This document shows positions 10,175 to 21,060 of a DNA stretch of 64,000 nt, one piece after another. Made by a program: the position numbers and the translations under genes. The notes beneath the pieces are model-generated. The model searched no databases, was not told where the DNA came from, and saw nothing but the letters and a program-made list of their open reading frames with translations. This stretch comes from Hepsetus odoe (taxonomy: Eukaryota; Chordata; Actinopteri; Characiformes; Hepsetidae), in the NCBI GenBank assembly GCA_017165825.1, contig CM029387.1, positions 13,604,798-13,668,797 of the forward strand, written 5' to 3'. The stretch's first letter is position 1. Each line of letters begins with the position of its first letter.

Positions 10175-10444
10175 TGCTGAGCCAGAGATTCTTGACATAC
10201 TTTTATTTAACAGAAACATGAATCCAGACACGAAACTGGACCAATACCAAAACCAGAACCACAACCACCCGTAACGATAACAGAAGTTTGAGCGAATGAG
10301 CCGTGCTCTGTTCTGACTCATTGAGGCTTAAGTAGTCAGCCTTAATGTAGCACACCTGTGTCAAATGAGCTCAGGTGTGCTCCGTAAGAACAGAGCACCC
10401 TCTACTATGAATAAAACAAAAGCAGAACACCCAAAGTCCTGACA
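10175..10444 (-). repeat. 5' LTR of the coiled-coil LTR element (270 bp retained)
   Basis: Aligns to 4217-4486 over its full length with few substitutions and the same nested inverted repeats (outer 10303-10317 with 10384-10398; inner 10319-10328 with 10338-10347; inner 10349-10358 with 10372-10381). About 30 bp at the inner edge, present in the other LTR, is missing. A normal primer-binding site is therefore not evident. Confidence 0.85.
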
Positions 10445-10660
10445 AAGGGTCACCCCAGCGGATCAGCCGTTTCCATTTCTTCCTGTCCTCTGCTTCTTTC
10501 CTCATCCAAACCGACAACCTGCATGTCTTCTCTCACCACATTCCAAACGCTCCAGTTTGGTCTTCCTGGTTTCCTCTTTCCTGGCAGCTCCATCTTCAAC
10601 ATCTTGCTTCTCCCAATATAATCCTTGTCTCACCTCTGGACATATCCAAGCTAATCACTT
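10445..10660 (-). mobile_element. RTE LINE 3' end, right part (split by LTR element)
   Basis: Continues the RTE tail interrupted at 4183, with 'caccccagcggatcagccg' and 'ctttcctggcagctccatc' shared with 49100-49260. In sense it encodes the degraded basic C-terminal motif (PGKRKRG.PK) of the RTE ORF. Confidence 0.8.
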
Positions 10661-11321
10661 ATTCAATAAAATCAAACTACTGTTATTTAGTTGTTTTTTT
10701 TGGGGGGGGGGGTTACAGATAATATGTAAATGCTAGGCACAATGCAGTTCCTTAAATTTTTTAAATGGCTAATAGCATGCTACTATTACTGACACTGTCT
10801 AAAAAGTGGTGTGAATTATTGTATATTACATGAGCTTTAGTGACCCCCCCCCCCAACATCGGTGGTCTGCATAATGCCACAGTACATGGGTAGTCATATA
10901 TATGGGTAGGTGAAACTCCCATAATTGGATTGAAATAGTTTAAGTATGGTTTTGAACAATGTTTAAATGCTACATTTGTAACACTTAATAAAAAGTTATG
11001 TAAAATATGTTAAACACTGAAAAGATGAGCTGATTCATATTACTGTAATTATTGTTTTATTTTATGAGTGCAAATTTCTTTTGGACATGGATGGAGACAT
11101 GATGTTGAATGTGGGCATGCTGATCAGCTAAAACAACAACCTTCTACTTTTTGACCAAATCATTAGACTGCAGGGATCTAGGAAGCATCCTGTCAGCTTT
11201 CTGGACCTTTAGGATGAGAAGACAGAGAAAAAAAATAAAATAAAACAAGTCTCAGATACAAATTTAAATCAACTGTTTTCCAGAAAACCAAATGTAGTGA
11301 ATATTTTATGCCAATATTTGT
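10661..11321. other. Unassigned AT-rich intronic or intergenic sequence
   Basis: About 660 bp without a recognisable gene. It holds a G run (about 10700-10710) and a C run (about 10845-10854). The minus-strand frame at 11193-11465 overlaps the end of the Tc1-like element and is not considered coding. Confidence 0.5.
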
Positions 11322-12423
11322 CAATGCCTTGGCTAAAAGTTTTGAGACTGTCACAAGTATTGGTTTTCTCAAAGTTTTTTGCTTAAGTGTTTTTAGATCT
11401 TTCTGTCCGATGTTATGAAATGCCTGAAATTGCACGTCAATCAACCACCATAATGTAATTGTCAATTAAAGCCTTTCAAACTTAAGTTTATACAAAGAGT
11501 CAGTATTTGCAGTGTTGGCACTTCCAAGACTTCTGCAATTCACCTTGCATGCTGTGCAAATTCTCAAATTCTTGGCCAAATTCTGATTCATGGCAGCCCA
11601 ATCTTGCATAATCAATGCTTGGAGTTTGTCAGAATTTTTGTTTGTCTACCAACCTCTTGAATATTGACCACAAATTCTCAATGGGATTAAGATCTGGGGA
11701 GTTTCCTGGCCATGTGCACAAACTTTGTTTTGTTCCCAGGCTACTTAGTTTTCACTTTTGCCTTATAGCACAGTGCTCCATCATGCTGGAAAAGGCATTG
11801 TTCTTCACCAAACTGTTTGTGGATGATTGGGAGAAGTTGTGTTTTGGTACCACTCTTTATTCATGGCTGGGATGTTTAGCAAAATTGTGAGTAACTCAAC
11901 TCCCTTGACTGAGAAGCAACCCACACATGAATGGTCTCAGGATGCTTTACTGTTGGCATGACACAGGATTGATGGTAGCGCTCACGTTTTCTTCTCCAGA
12001 CATCCTTTCTTCAAGATACCCCAAACAATCAGAAAGGGCATTCATCACAGAAGACGACTTTACCCCAGTCCTCAGCAGTCCAATCCTTTCAACTTTTGAA
12101 AGACACACACTTGGCTGCTGCCATTCCTGAACTAGCTCTGCGCTGGAGGTGCCCTGATCCCACAGCTGAATCAACTCAGAGAATCACTTAAATGAGGTCA
12201 GCAGGGATAAAATGCAGTGAATTGTTTTTTTTGTTTTTTTTTTTCTGGGATTAAGTTCATTTTCATGGCCAAAAAGGACATTGCAAATAACTGCAATTCA
12301 TCTCATCACTCTTCATAACATTCTGGAGTACATGTTATGTAAATTGCCATTATAAAAACTGAGGTAGCAAACTTTTTGATAATTAATGTGTGTCATTTTC
12401 AAACATTTTGGCCAAAAACGTGG
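11322..12423 (-). mobile_element. Tc1-like DNA transposon, inactive
   Basis: Terminal inverted repeats face each other: 'cttggctaaaagttttgaga' at the left and, in reverse complement, 'TTTTGGCCAAAATGTTTGAA' at the right. The interior encodes a degraded Tc1-family transposase on the minus strand (about 12180-11640). It resembles the DDE-domain part that in intact copies reads around WGCFS...G and ends with SPDLNPIEN; on the plus strand this appears as 'tcaatgggattaagatct'. The copy is shortened and full of stops. It is the same family as the fragment at 1-266. Confidence 0.8.
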
Positions 12424-12894
12424 TTTAAAAAATATTGCCCAGAGACCTGATTGCAGCAAATATGTGGCCATATGTGTGACAAAGGAAATCTTTTTCTAGA
12501 ACATTCCTGAATGTGTCTTTTTCTTGTCTTTGTACGTGTTATCAGTGTCCAGCAACACAACCCATCTTCTTAGAAAGGTGATCAGCAATCAAATCAGCAG
12601 TTTTCTCTAACATATTCCCACTTAACATCAACTCATTGCCTTTTCTATTAGATTTTCAGCTAGAGTCTCATGAACTGAGAAAAGAGTGGGACATTATGGA
12701 ACATTAGTTTCGAATAATGCTTATTCATATATGAAATTAATTTACTATTAAAATATGCTATTTATGGAATATCCTTCATGTCTTCATCATTAAATGATGG
12801 GTTTTCATTTCCAGGCCAGTCAGGGAATTTATTTGGATTAATCTTCATCTGATGACTACCAAGCTGCACTGTCATCATTCCCTCAGGTGCTGTC

Positions 12895-13340
12895 TAAGTT
12901 GACTTGATACCCTTCTTGGTGTTGTTTGGTGCGAGCACTCTCTGCTGCCCTGCACCTTCTTGTAGTTCTGCCTTTAATGGTGGTGCTCGCTTGCAGTGAC
13001 TAGCATGTATCCATGTTGCTGTTTCTCCAATCCTGACTGCTGTTTGTGTCATCATGAGAACTTGGCAAGGTCCCTCTAAAATCTGTCTTCCAGTTTTAGG
13101 TCATAGGTTGACCCAGACACCCTCTTGGAAGTGTGTCTTTCACCTGTTCATGGACATCACATAATACAGAAGAGAATTCTGCACAATAACTTGATATTTC
13201 ATTCTCATATAGGAGTTGAGTCAAGTCCGATCCCAAGATTATATCTTACTCTATGTTTACCGGTCTGCCAAAAATAATTTCAAATGAACTTTGTTTATAT
13301 TTAAGTCAAACCCACATTTGCATATGGAAGAGAACAGAGC
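12895..13340 (-). pseudogene. ERV integrase fragment
   Basis: Minus-strand reading gives 'FEIIFGRPVNI' near 13260 (end of the integrase core). After a gap come a hydrophobic 'VWVNL' strand and 'TWIHASHCKRAPP' near 13000, a typical retroviral integrase C-terminal domain ending. A stop follows at about 12895. Frames are interrupted between the two blocks. The domain would catalyse insertion of viral DNA into chromosomes; the catalytic DDE residues are not preserved here. Confidence 0.75.
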
Positions 13341-13399
13341 CTTTACTGAATTTAGTCCTGTTTACGCTTAGCACTTTGCATCTCTGATAATTTAGCTAT

Positions 13400-13730
13400 T
13401 TCAATTAAACCTGTGAAAGGATTGGAATAACGGCATAGTTGGGAATAAACTCAACTGTAAGAACACACTCTCAAAAAAAATGCATCATCTGCTTCTTAGT
13501 GATGGGTTTGGAGATTTGTTGGATCATGGAGATTCACATAAAAATCTTGACATAAGAGAGAATGTGTAGGGCTTCCCATCAAACTGAAAAGCAAACCAAA
13601 ATTGGCTTTCTGGATGAATGGGAATGCTGAAAAGGCTGTTTGCCAATTCTGCTACAGAAAAAGGTGCACACTGTCTACTATGACTCCTACAGCCTTAAGG
13701 CAGGTCCCATCCTTTCTATTGCCCCTGGTC
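13400..13730 (-). pseudogene. ERV reverse transcriptase fragment
   Basis: The frame contains 'LANSLFSIPIHPESQFWFAF' followed by a short 'GKPYTFSLMSR' stretch, diagnostic of the retroviral RT region around motif A. Downstream is a degraded connection-like block with 'FIPNYAV'. The segment that should contain the YxDD motif is deleted, and stops are present. Not functional. Confidence 0.75.
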
Positions 13731-13739
13731 TTAAGGCGA

Positions 13740-16019
13740 ATTGGTTCTGACATGGCCTAAAGTATGATTTATGGGTGAACAACACCTTTTTACCAGTCAA
13801 CTATAAAATTTTCTTGTCATTAACATCAAAATTCAGATCAATCAGTACACATACAGTTTTACTGTAACATGTCTTTGGTGTTCTTCAAATCACACACTAC
13901 TTCATACCTTAATATCCACTGGCCCCAAATCCTTCCATTGATCTCTCTTTTGTTTAGTTCAATTTGAGTTAAGAAACAGTTTTTCAGTGGATTTTCAGGT
14001 GTACGTACAGCACACCTGTGACCTTACCAGTATACCATACTTAGCACTAATTGTTCAATTTTCTTCTCCTCTTGAAACCAATTCATTTGAGATTGTTATG
14101 AGACATGTCATCCATGTGAGAGGAGTTGTGTGATTTTGCCATTTCAAGCAGCTTGCAATTTGCACAGGTGACATTCAAAGGAGCTAACTTCCACTCTTAC
14201 ACATATAGAAGAGGGGATCTACAATGCTTAACCATAACTGGGCAAAGGTTATCCTCATGTAAGAACCCTACTACCTGTTACCCCTTGGGTGTACTTATAA
14301 GAGTTATGCCTTACTTATACATTGAGTCTCTGCCCATTTGATTTATTGGGCAACAATCAGACAGTAAAAACAAAAACTTTACCATACCACCAGGTAACCG
14401 CAGTAGCCTTAGGACAACAGGTATTAAGAAAATACATGTAAGTTAGGTGAGTTTGAGATGGTTAACTTGCATGTATAACTAAATAGCCCATCCCTGATTC
14501 CACTAATATATTCAAGGCCTGTCCTAACACAGACTTAGTTAGTATAGGCAAGTGTCTACACTTTACTTTACCCTCTAAATCATCTATAGCAAATGTAGGT
14601 GTTGAGGAAAAAAAAAAAAAAAAAAAAAAAAAAACAACCCAAAAAACAATCTCAGTCCCATGGAAGCACCCTTAAATTTGAAGGATATACTTTGTCAGCT
14701 TGTTGCACAGCCTACTCGACAGATGAAACATCTGTTATTTCATAGGCTGACATCTCTTCCATGCTCTTAACCTCTTTGCCCATCTCTTCTCCCAGCTGTT
14801 GGGGTTTGCACAATAGTATAGGGTACAGGGTATCACCAGGCTTATGACAACACAGCCCTTGCCTTTACTTTTTTCTCTATGGATTGCCATGTTCCATGCT
14901 CTCCCTCTCATAGTTCTTGGATTGTCAAACTCGTCTTTCTCTGAAGTCACCAAAACATGGCGTCTGTGAGAGTGGTGGTCAAGGAGCTGTGGGGAAATGT
15001 TGGGCTGTGGATTTTGAGGAAGGGCTTCCAGTGTAACTTCAGTTTAAGCAGGATGGGGGATGAGCAAGTGGAGGGATGGGAAATCCAGAACTTTTGGCGG
15101 ACTCGTTGGTACAAACCATGGGTATGATCTGCTTTGCCTTGACCATTCTACCCAATAACAGTGGAAGGAGCAAATGAGGAGAGAAAGTGAGCACAGAAAT
15201 AGAGTGGGTCACTTTTTTGTTCTCTTTGCCTTTACTGTTCTTTTGTGTTTTTGTTTTTTTTAGTATTATGGTATATAGTATTATTAAGGTTAATATTATG
15301 ATCTCACAGTGCAGCCTCAGTTTTCCAGTATAAAAACACGCTATATTACTTCTACTTACAATGTCTGACTACAACTTAGTTTTTTAATTCTAAATGCTAA
15401 TTCTAACTGCTTCAGACGCTTTTTTTTTTTTTTTTACACTTACACTAACTTATACTACATTAAACTTATACTAAAACATCGTTACAAAACCCTCTCACAC
15501 TAAAACTTCCTTACGGTCAAAAATTGTAATCTTGTAATATACGTTAGTTGTCAAGGGAAGGGCGGCTAAATTCCTTTTTTCCGCTTGCCTCAATCTTTCC
15601 TTTTGTCCCAGCTGTGTAGTCGTTCAGTAATCAGTGTCAGACTCATCTTTTCCCCTGTACTGACCCACAGTAGAGTACCAGTGTATCTTTATCACTACCT
15701 ATTAGTCAATAGTAGGTAGGTTTTGTATTTTTCAGCTCCCCTCAAAAATGGCTGTAGAACTTATCCACCCTGAGGAACCATGTTTCTTGTGAGTCTCACC
15801 CACTAAGCCCAAACCACAGCAACTGGTATAATCAATATGAATAGCAAAGATGATATTTTTCTCACCACTGAGAAATTTCAATCCAGATTCCAGCAGCAAC
15901 TAGAATGTCCCCCGTCCCCCCCTCATCACTTAGACAAATTAGACTTTCTGTCTTGCAGTTCCAGATATTCACGCTACTCATGGAATCCCAACCCTCATTG
16001 CCAGAGGGGTGCGAAAAAT
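13740..16019. other. Unreadable interior of the ERV relic
   Basis: By position this should hold gag and protease, but I could not identify either. It contains an A run (about 14609-14634), T runs (15247-15260, 15421-15435) and small frames such as 14953-14735 (minus, 72 codons) that match nothing I recognise. Confidence 0.4.
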
Positions 16020-16398
16020 AAGCTTGCTCAGAGACTATTGAAGCAAGGAGAGAAAAGGTTTATTCTCGTGAAAGAGAGCAAAGAACATGTGGTTGTCCTG
16101 CCCCATATATATGACAAAGAAGTGGGAAACTCCTCTTGTTCTAGAACATTCTTGAACATGTGTGCTTCCTGCCTTGCCATGATCCATCCTCTCACAATGG
16201 TGGTCATCATTCACATCAGTAGCTTTTTCTTACACATTCCCCCTATTTTTGATGTATTGTTAACTTGGCATTAATACAATTTTCATATAACATCAACTCT
16301 TTGACTTTTCTTTTAAAAACAAACAAAAAAACAATACTTTTTCAATTCCATCATGGGGAGATGTGTTTATCACAAATAGATACTCAAAGTACCATTAC

Positions 16399-16558
16399 CT
16401 GCTGGGTTTTGGCCAGTGTTAGGGTGTTGTTTTGAGTGGACTCCACCTGCACTTCTAAGAGTGTTCCACAGTTTCAGAAGGTGAGGTTTTAAACTTTCCC
16501 CATTAGTGTCATCTATGTTCTTTGGGCTGAATTTGAACAGATCCTCAATGCTGGGTTT
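16399..16558 (-). CDS. Proprotein convertase gene, C-terminal tail exon
   Basis: A 160-bp exon with acceptor ...TTTCTTCAG|AAA (AG at 16560-16559) and a possible donor CAG|GTAATG (GT at 16398-16397). It enters in phase 0, matching the phase left by the exon at 18371-18313. It encodes 53 codons starting KPSIEDLF and including 'ESLKPHLLKLWNTLRS', a probable amphipathic helix, then a hydrophilic 'HSKQHPNTGQNPA'. The tail has no Cys-rich furin-like repeats and no membrane segment. If the donor is not used, the frame continues nine codons to a stop at 16370 and this would be the last exon. PCSK1 and PCSK2 have short amphipathic tails used for granule sorting, so a similar role is possible (inference). 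Confidence 0.6.
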
Positions 16559-18312
16559 CTGAAGAAAAAAAAAAAGAGTAAATCCACTGTACACTGTAAC
16601 CCTCTCTTGTAGCTTTCCTTTCAGGATACTGTTCAAAACTTTTTTTTTCAGCCAGTTTCTGATATAAAATTATTCAAATATAATTTATCATATTATTATG
16701 ATAACCCCCTAATGATTCATTCATGATAGGTGTTTACCAAGTAATTCTTGGCTAGAACATTTTGGCAACACCATTTAGATAAATATAAAATACCTGCACA
16801 AATGTAGATCCTGAGGTCAGAGACTGACAAATGATGAATGAGGTAGATGGCTAAAAAATGCAATCCATTACATCCAAGGTTGTTTTCCCCCACAAACTGA
16901 TCAGAATGAAGCAGTAACATGCATTTCTATCTCTGTAGACAACATGAGCAAGGTTCCAAACATTGCTACCCAGTTGCTGGATGTATTGCTTCTCCAAAAT
17001 TAAAAAGCTAAAATGTTTGGAGTACAACAGAGTCCTACCAGTCAGCAGCAAACTAAGTAACAATCAGTATTTCCAGTAATTCAGATCAATCTCCTCAATG
17101 AATAGGAAGAGGCCCATACACCAAAAATGCTTCAAAAACATCTGAACTCAGTGGGAAATCAAATCAAAATTGCATAAATAGTTTGGGGCTGCTGCATAAG
17201 AATGCAAATTTCCAGATGTAGTTTCAACTACTTTGCATTGAAATATCTCCATAGACAGGAACCTTTACCCTACTTGTCTTTACTGTTAGAAACAACCCTT
17301 TTAACTGAACCACAAGACCCCAATATATCCACCACTTTGTGCACAAGCCATACCTTTCATATGCTTTAGTCACTTAACTAAGAATAGTGAATTTAAAGTT
17401 TGAATTACAATTTTTTCAAGTTCATTGACAGCTAATACCAAGTGGTAAACTTAATGTGAATTTCTCTTCTCAAATACCTTCTCCAGTTTTTGGTCATAGC
17501 TGTTGGGTTATTGTGTTGGCTGATCTAAAGCAAATACTACTACAGTCTCATTAAGAAGTAGAGAAGTGGCACTTCAGCATTAGGATGATGTGAGCAGCCA
17601 TTTGGACATGATGTCTAATGTTGAGCTCAGAGTTGAGGATACCTTCCCAACAATCCAAGTTTAAATTCCCAGTTGAGGAGGATTTAATTTTTTTTTTTTT
17701 CATAGTTAGAACCAATTCTGGAATGAAACTGTTAGCTGCAATATTTCAGCAAGTAATCTGTGTCCTCCTCTTCTCACACTATTGAGTGGTTAGAATGAGG
17801 TTTAGCTTTATCACAGTTACCTACAATGATAACACGTGTATGTTACTGAACATTCTTTATTTGCTTAGTTAAACATTAAAAAAGTAAAATGAACAGACTA
17901 TGCATTACAATATGTAGAAAAAAAACTCACGTTTCTGCCTTTCCTGTACAGAATGTATTTACTGTTAACATAAAAGTTTTTATTCATCACATGTAAATAT
18001 GTTCAGTTTTGCCTTTTTCATTTGTGTGCAGTGGTCTTCTGTGGTGTTAAAGCTAAGTGGGTCAGGCAATGGACATGAGTTCCCTGAAGGAACTTAAATT
18101 CTGGACAGCTGTTGAAAGTGAAAAACTTATATCAGAGAACACACCCAGTGAGATTAGGAGCATAGGAGTATGTGTGTGTGTGTGTGTGTGTATACCTTGA
18201 GGTGTGTTTTTGGTCCAAGAAGTATGTCCTCAGGTGTGATTTTGTTGCTCTGCTCCAGATGGAAGGCCCGGTGGACGAGGTCTTGTGTTTGGAAACTATT
18301 CAGAGCACTTAC
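16559..18312. other. Intron of the convertase gene
   Basis: About 1.75 kb between the tail exon and the preceding exon. No transposon is recognised. It contains a T run (about 17686-17701) and short frames that look incidental. Confidence 0.5.
18173..18192 (+). repeat. (GT)n microsatellite
   Basis: About 20 bp of GT dinucleotides in the intron downstream of the 59-bp exon. Confidence 0.85.
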
Positions 18313-18371
18313 TTCTTCAGGTGGCAGTGCGTGAAGCTCGCCCAGAGAGATAAAACCACTGAAAGGAGCAT
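18313..18371 (-). CDS. Proprotein convertase gene, 59-bp linker exon
   Basis: Short exon with a strong acceptor (pyrimidine tract ...TTTCTTTTCCAG, AG at 18373-18372) and a consensus donor (GAA|GTAAGT, GT at 18312-18311). The preceding exon ends with one base (G) of a codon. Joining gives GAT, and the frame then reads 'APFSGFISLGELHALPPEE' and leaves phase 0 for the next exon. An alternative frame starting with ATG would look like a signal peptide, but it does not match the phase of the neighbours. It links the P domain to the tail. Confidence 0.65.
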
Positions 18372-18648
18372 CTGGAAAAGAAAGAGAGAGAGAGGGAGTC
18401 TAAACTGGTTGGTGGTTTTAGGGGGCATCTTTGTATCCTCATTTACTTTGTTCACATTTATTGCTTTTTTTAAACTAGTGTGAAATAGGAAGAAAAAAAA
18501 AAAGAAAAAAAAAGCTCTGAAAGTGCAGTTCGCTCTAATGGAGAGAGTGTGGAGTGTAATTGTGAATGGAGGCATTCAGCTGGAGACGGCGGGTAAATTG
18601 CTGCAGACAATGATGCACATCCAACACTTATAGACAGAGAGGTAATTG

Positions 18649-18651
<3 letters not shown>

Positions 18652-18693
<42 letters not shown>
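18652..18693 (+). repeat. (GA)n microsatellite
   Basis: About 40 bp of GA dinucleotides. The minus-strand Leu/Ser-rich frames here are repeat artefacts. Confidence 0.9.
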
Positions 18694-18697
<4 letters not shown>

Positions 18698-19436
18698 TAA
18701 AAGGGGTGAAGAAATGGGGATAGTGTGCAAGGACTGATGAGAGTGTGGGGGAGGGTGATGACAGGATTGGTGCTCTCTGACAAAAAGCACCCCCAAAATA
18801 AATAAATAAATCAAACCTTAAGAAAAAGTGAACACATACACACAAACGTCTTGTACACATTCACATTTTAAGTCTGGCTTTGTTTACTAGCAAGACTACT
18901 CCAAACCATGGCTTAAATTTGACTGATCTGGATCAAGCATCTGGATTTGGCATATTGTATTATCACATGTAAAGTGCATAATGCAATGATGTGTTGAGGT
19001 TTGCAAAGACAAGCTCACAAACTTGTTCCATTCCTGATCAATTTTTCCCTCTATCCCACTGACTAATTTGATCCAGTTCCATTTTTAAAAGAAGCTCTAG
19101 GAAATTGTTTTATTTAGCTTAAGTTTAAAGTATAGTCCCAGTTCCTAGCTTTGGCTCACACTAAAGGGCATAGTAGAGTCTAGAATTAGAAAGTAATAAA
19201 AGGCCCAGGCATCAGACTAAAGCCTCAAATTTAGTCTAACATTAGGCTGGTTTCCCAGACAGATTAAACCTAAACTAGGATTTACAAGAATGTCCAGTGT
19301 TGATTATATGTTGGTACTGAGGTTTCACCCCTGATTAGGCTTTGTACATGTCTGGAAAACCAGGTCATTATGGTTTCTTATCAATATAGTCTCTGATTAA
19401 AGACTAGTATCAGATTAAAGTATGTATGCAGGTTTG

Positions 19437-19651
19437 TGTGGGTGGCGGTGGTCTAGTGGTAGGATACTTGCCTATGGACCTATGGTTCATATGCCTATGG
19501 ACCAGGTTCGAATCCCACCTCTGGCACTACCACCACTGGGTCCCTGAGCAAGACCCTTAACCCTGAATTGCTCCAGGGGTACTGTCCCTGTAATTAGGAC
19601 ATGTAAGTCACTCTGGAAAAGAGCATCTGCTAAATGCCGTAAATGTAAATG
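19437..19651 (+). mobile_element. SINE family A (tRNA-derived, RSg-1/HpaI-type tail)
   Basis: The head carries A-box-like 'GGTCTAGTGGTAGG' and B-box 'GGTTCGAATCC'. The body has 'gagcaagacccttaaccctg' and the tail 'gtctgctaaatg'-like 'catctgctaaatgccgtaaa'. The tail resembles the 3' end shared between salmonid HpaI SINEs and the RSg-1 LINE. The head holds a small internal duplication ('cctatggacc' twice). Other copies: 48246-48440 (minus), 58022-58228 and 58503-58717. Confidence 0.85.
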
Positions 19652-20044
19652 TGTGTGTGCATGCAAGTGTTTGCATGCAGTGATGTGTGGCAGCCCTTTT
19701 GTGGTGTTACACACACCAGCAAGGCAGGTGCTGAATGAACAGGTGTAAGACACACATGCACACGTGTGCTGCTGCTTGCTGGGCTGGTGTAAGTGTTTGA
19801 AGGACACACACTGAGAGAGACTGATTGGAAGACAGAAGGACTCAGTGGTCAGAATGATGAACTCAGAGAGAGAGAGAATAACTGAATACTTTATAGCCCC
19901 GGCTTCTCAAGTCTACAGTAGTTTTTGCTTTACTTTTACTATTAAAAGTAATATGATCATAATTTTAATTATAATAAAAATGTCCTCTTGTACATACAAA
20001 ACACATTAACTCTCCTACAAAATAATTATTGCGTATGTGTACAC

Positions 20045-20812
20045 TCTGTCTGCTCAACATGTTCTGCTCACTTGAGTACATTCCTATTTCTATCCTTTAA
20101 TCGCCCTAACCTGCTATATAGGTCCTTTTCTCCCTCATTACTGTCCAACCTCTTATACAATCCACCATACACCTTATCTTAACCCTTCGCCACTGAGGGA
20201 GAGCTGGGATGGACTCCAGCACCCCCCCCCCGTGACCCCGCTTGGGACAAGCGGCAGAAAATGACTGACTGTTGAGATTACTGATCTTCTCGGTTCCAAC
20301 ACCAGGTTTCCTTATTCTCCTTCCTCTGTCCAGATGTCACATTTAGTACCTTTCTAGCTGTCTCCCTTACCACTTCTGCAGTAGTTGCCTAGCAATCTGA
20401 TTACTCTCTACTACCACCCATTGCCGGTTTTAACTCCTGCCTGAATTCCACCTTTCTTCATCAGCTTCCACAATTTGAGTCTCAACTCTGCCCTCACTTT
20501 CCTCCTCTTCATGATCTCCAAGGTCATCCTACAGACTACCATCCTATGCTGTCTAGCTACACTCTCCCCTTGTCACTATTTTGCAGTCTCCAATCTCCTG
20601 CAGACTGACCCTCCTGCAAAGGGTACAACGTACCTGTGTGCATCTTCCTCGACTCTTATACGTCATCCTGTGCTCCTCCCTCTTCTTAAAATAAGTATAA
20701 CTATAGCCATTTTCATCCTTTTAGCAAAATCTACAACCATTTGACCTCCTGCATTCCTCTCCTTAACACCATATCTACCAGTCACTTCCTCATTATCTCT
20801 GTTCTCTTTACA
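20045..20812 (-). mobile_element. RTE LINE fragment (endonuclease-RT linker)
   Basis: Aligns with 50600-51410 of the long RTE copy in the same orientation: shared stretches 'tttaatcgccctaacctg', 'ttactgtccaacctct', 'tttcctcctcttcatgatct' and 'ttagcaaaatctacaacc'. It is interrupted at about 20190-20280 by a Rex3-like tail piece. Translation on the minus strand is full of stops. Confidence 0.8.
20190..20280 (+). mobile_element. Rex3-like 3' tail fragment
   Basis: Contains 'ctgggatggactccagcacc' and 'ttgggacaagcggcagaaaa', matching the tail at 53886-54013. It lies within RTE sequence. The short terminal repeat has decayed to 'tgactgactg'. Confidence 0.6.
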
Positions 20813-20827
20813 AACATGATCATTAAA

Positions 20828-21060
20828 ATCAGAGTTGGTTAGGGAGTAGGTCCCAGGATCAGAAGACTGTGGGTTCAAATCGCTTAACAGTAGGTTGCAA
20901 AGTACCATCCCCATGACTGCTCCCCAGGTGCTTTCAATAGCTGCCCCCTGCTGCATGTGTGTTAGTGCATGGGTTAAATGCAGAGGTCTAATTTCATTGT
21001 GTTACACTGTGTGCTGTGCCATGGTTCACAATGAAAAGAATGGTCACTTTCACTTTCAAT
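20828..21060 (+). mobile_element. SINE family B (tRNA-derived)
   Basis: The head is 'gttggttagggagtaggtcc' with a B-box-like 'gggttcaaatcg'. The body is 'gactgctccccaggtgc' and the 3' part is 'gggttaaatgcagaggtcta' and 'ggtcactttcactttcaa'. Related copies lie at 24937-25155 (minus), 30340-30597 (minus) and 43567-43823 (plus). Confidence 0.8.

Larger units (their letters stand above)
4184..10444 (-). mobile_element. LTR retroelement with coiled-coil ORF, no visible RT
   Basis: Two direct repeats (4184-4486 and 10175-10444) bound this element. Its outer ends are TGTCA...TGACA and it is flanked by the 5-bp duplication AAGGG inside an RTE tail, as for retroviral-type integration. Sense is the minus strand: an AATAAA-type signal lies near the LTR end, a purine-rich tract (GCGAGGAGGACGTGATGA) abuts the 3' LTR, and an ATG opens just inside the 5' LTR. 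Once the inserted LINE (about 5105-8330) is removed, the interior is only about 2.4 kb. It encodes a gag-like N-terminus, 39-bp repeats, a long coiled coil and a C-terminal piece. I see no protease, RT or integrase, so it is either non-autonomous or internally deleted. Confidence 0.8.
12435..16320 (-). mobile_element. Endogenous retrovirus relic, minus orientation
   Basis: Two related direct repeats (12435-12690 and 16020-16320) share 'gacaaag', 'ttctagaacattc.tgaa', 'acattcccc'-like and 'aacatcaactc' stretches and are taken as eroded LTRs. In sense, the 5' copy contains an AATAAA signal. Between them are retroviral RT (about 13730-13400) and integrase (about 13340-12895) fragments in the correct order. 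An envelope region is absent, with only about 200 bp between the integrase end and the 3' repeat. The RT-to-integrase distance is also too short, so RNase H and most of the integrase core are deleted. Many stops and frame changes make it non-functional. The integrase and RT style suggests a class I (gamma/epsilon-like) lineage, with low certainty. Confidence 0.7.

Noticed and set aside
15837..16274. 145-codon plus-strand ORF
   Set aside because: Runs across the retroviral LTR in antisense; no domain.
18309..18371. Signal-peptide-like reading (MLLSVVLSLWASF) of the 59-bp exon
   Set aside because: The phase of the flanking exons requires the other frame, and the position is in the middle of the gene.
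18576..18860. Leu/Ser-rich minus-strand ORFs
   Set aside because: Translation of a (GA)n microsatellite.
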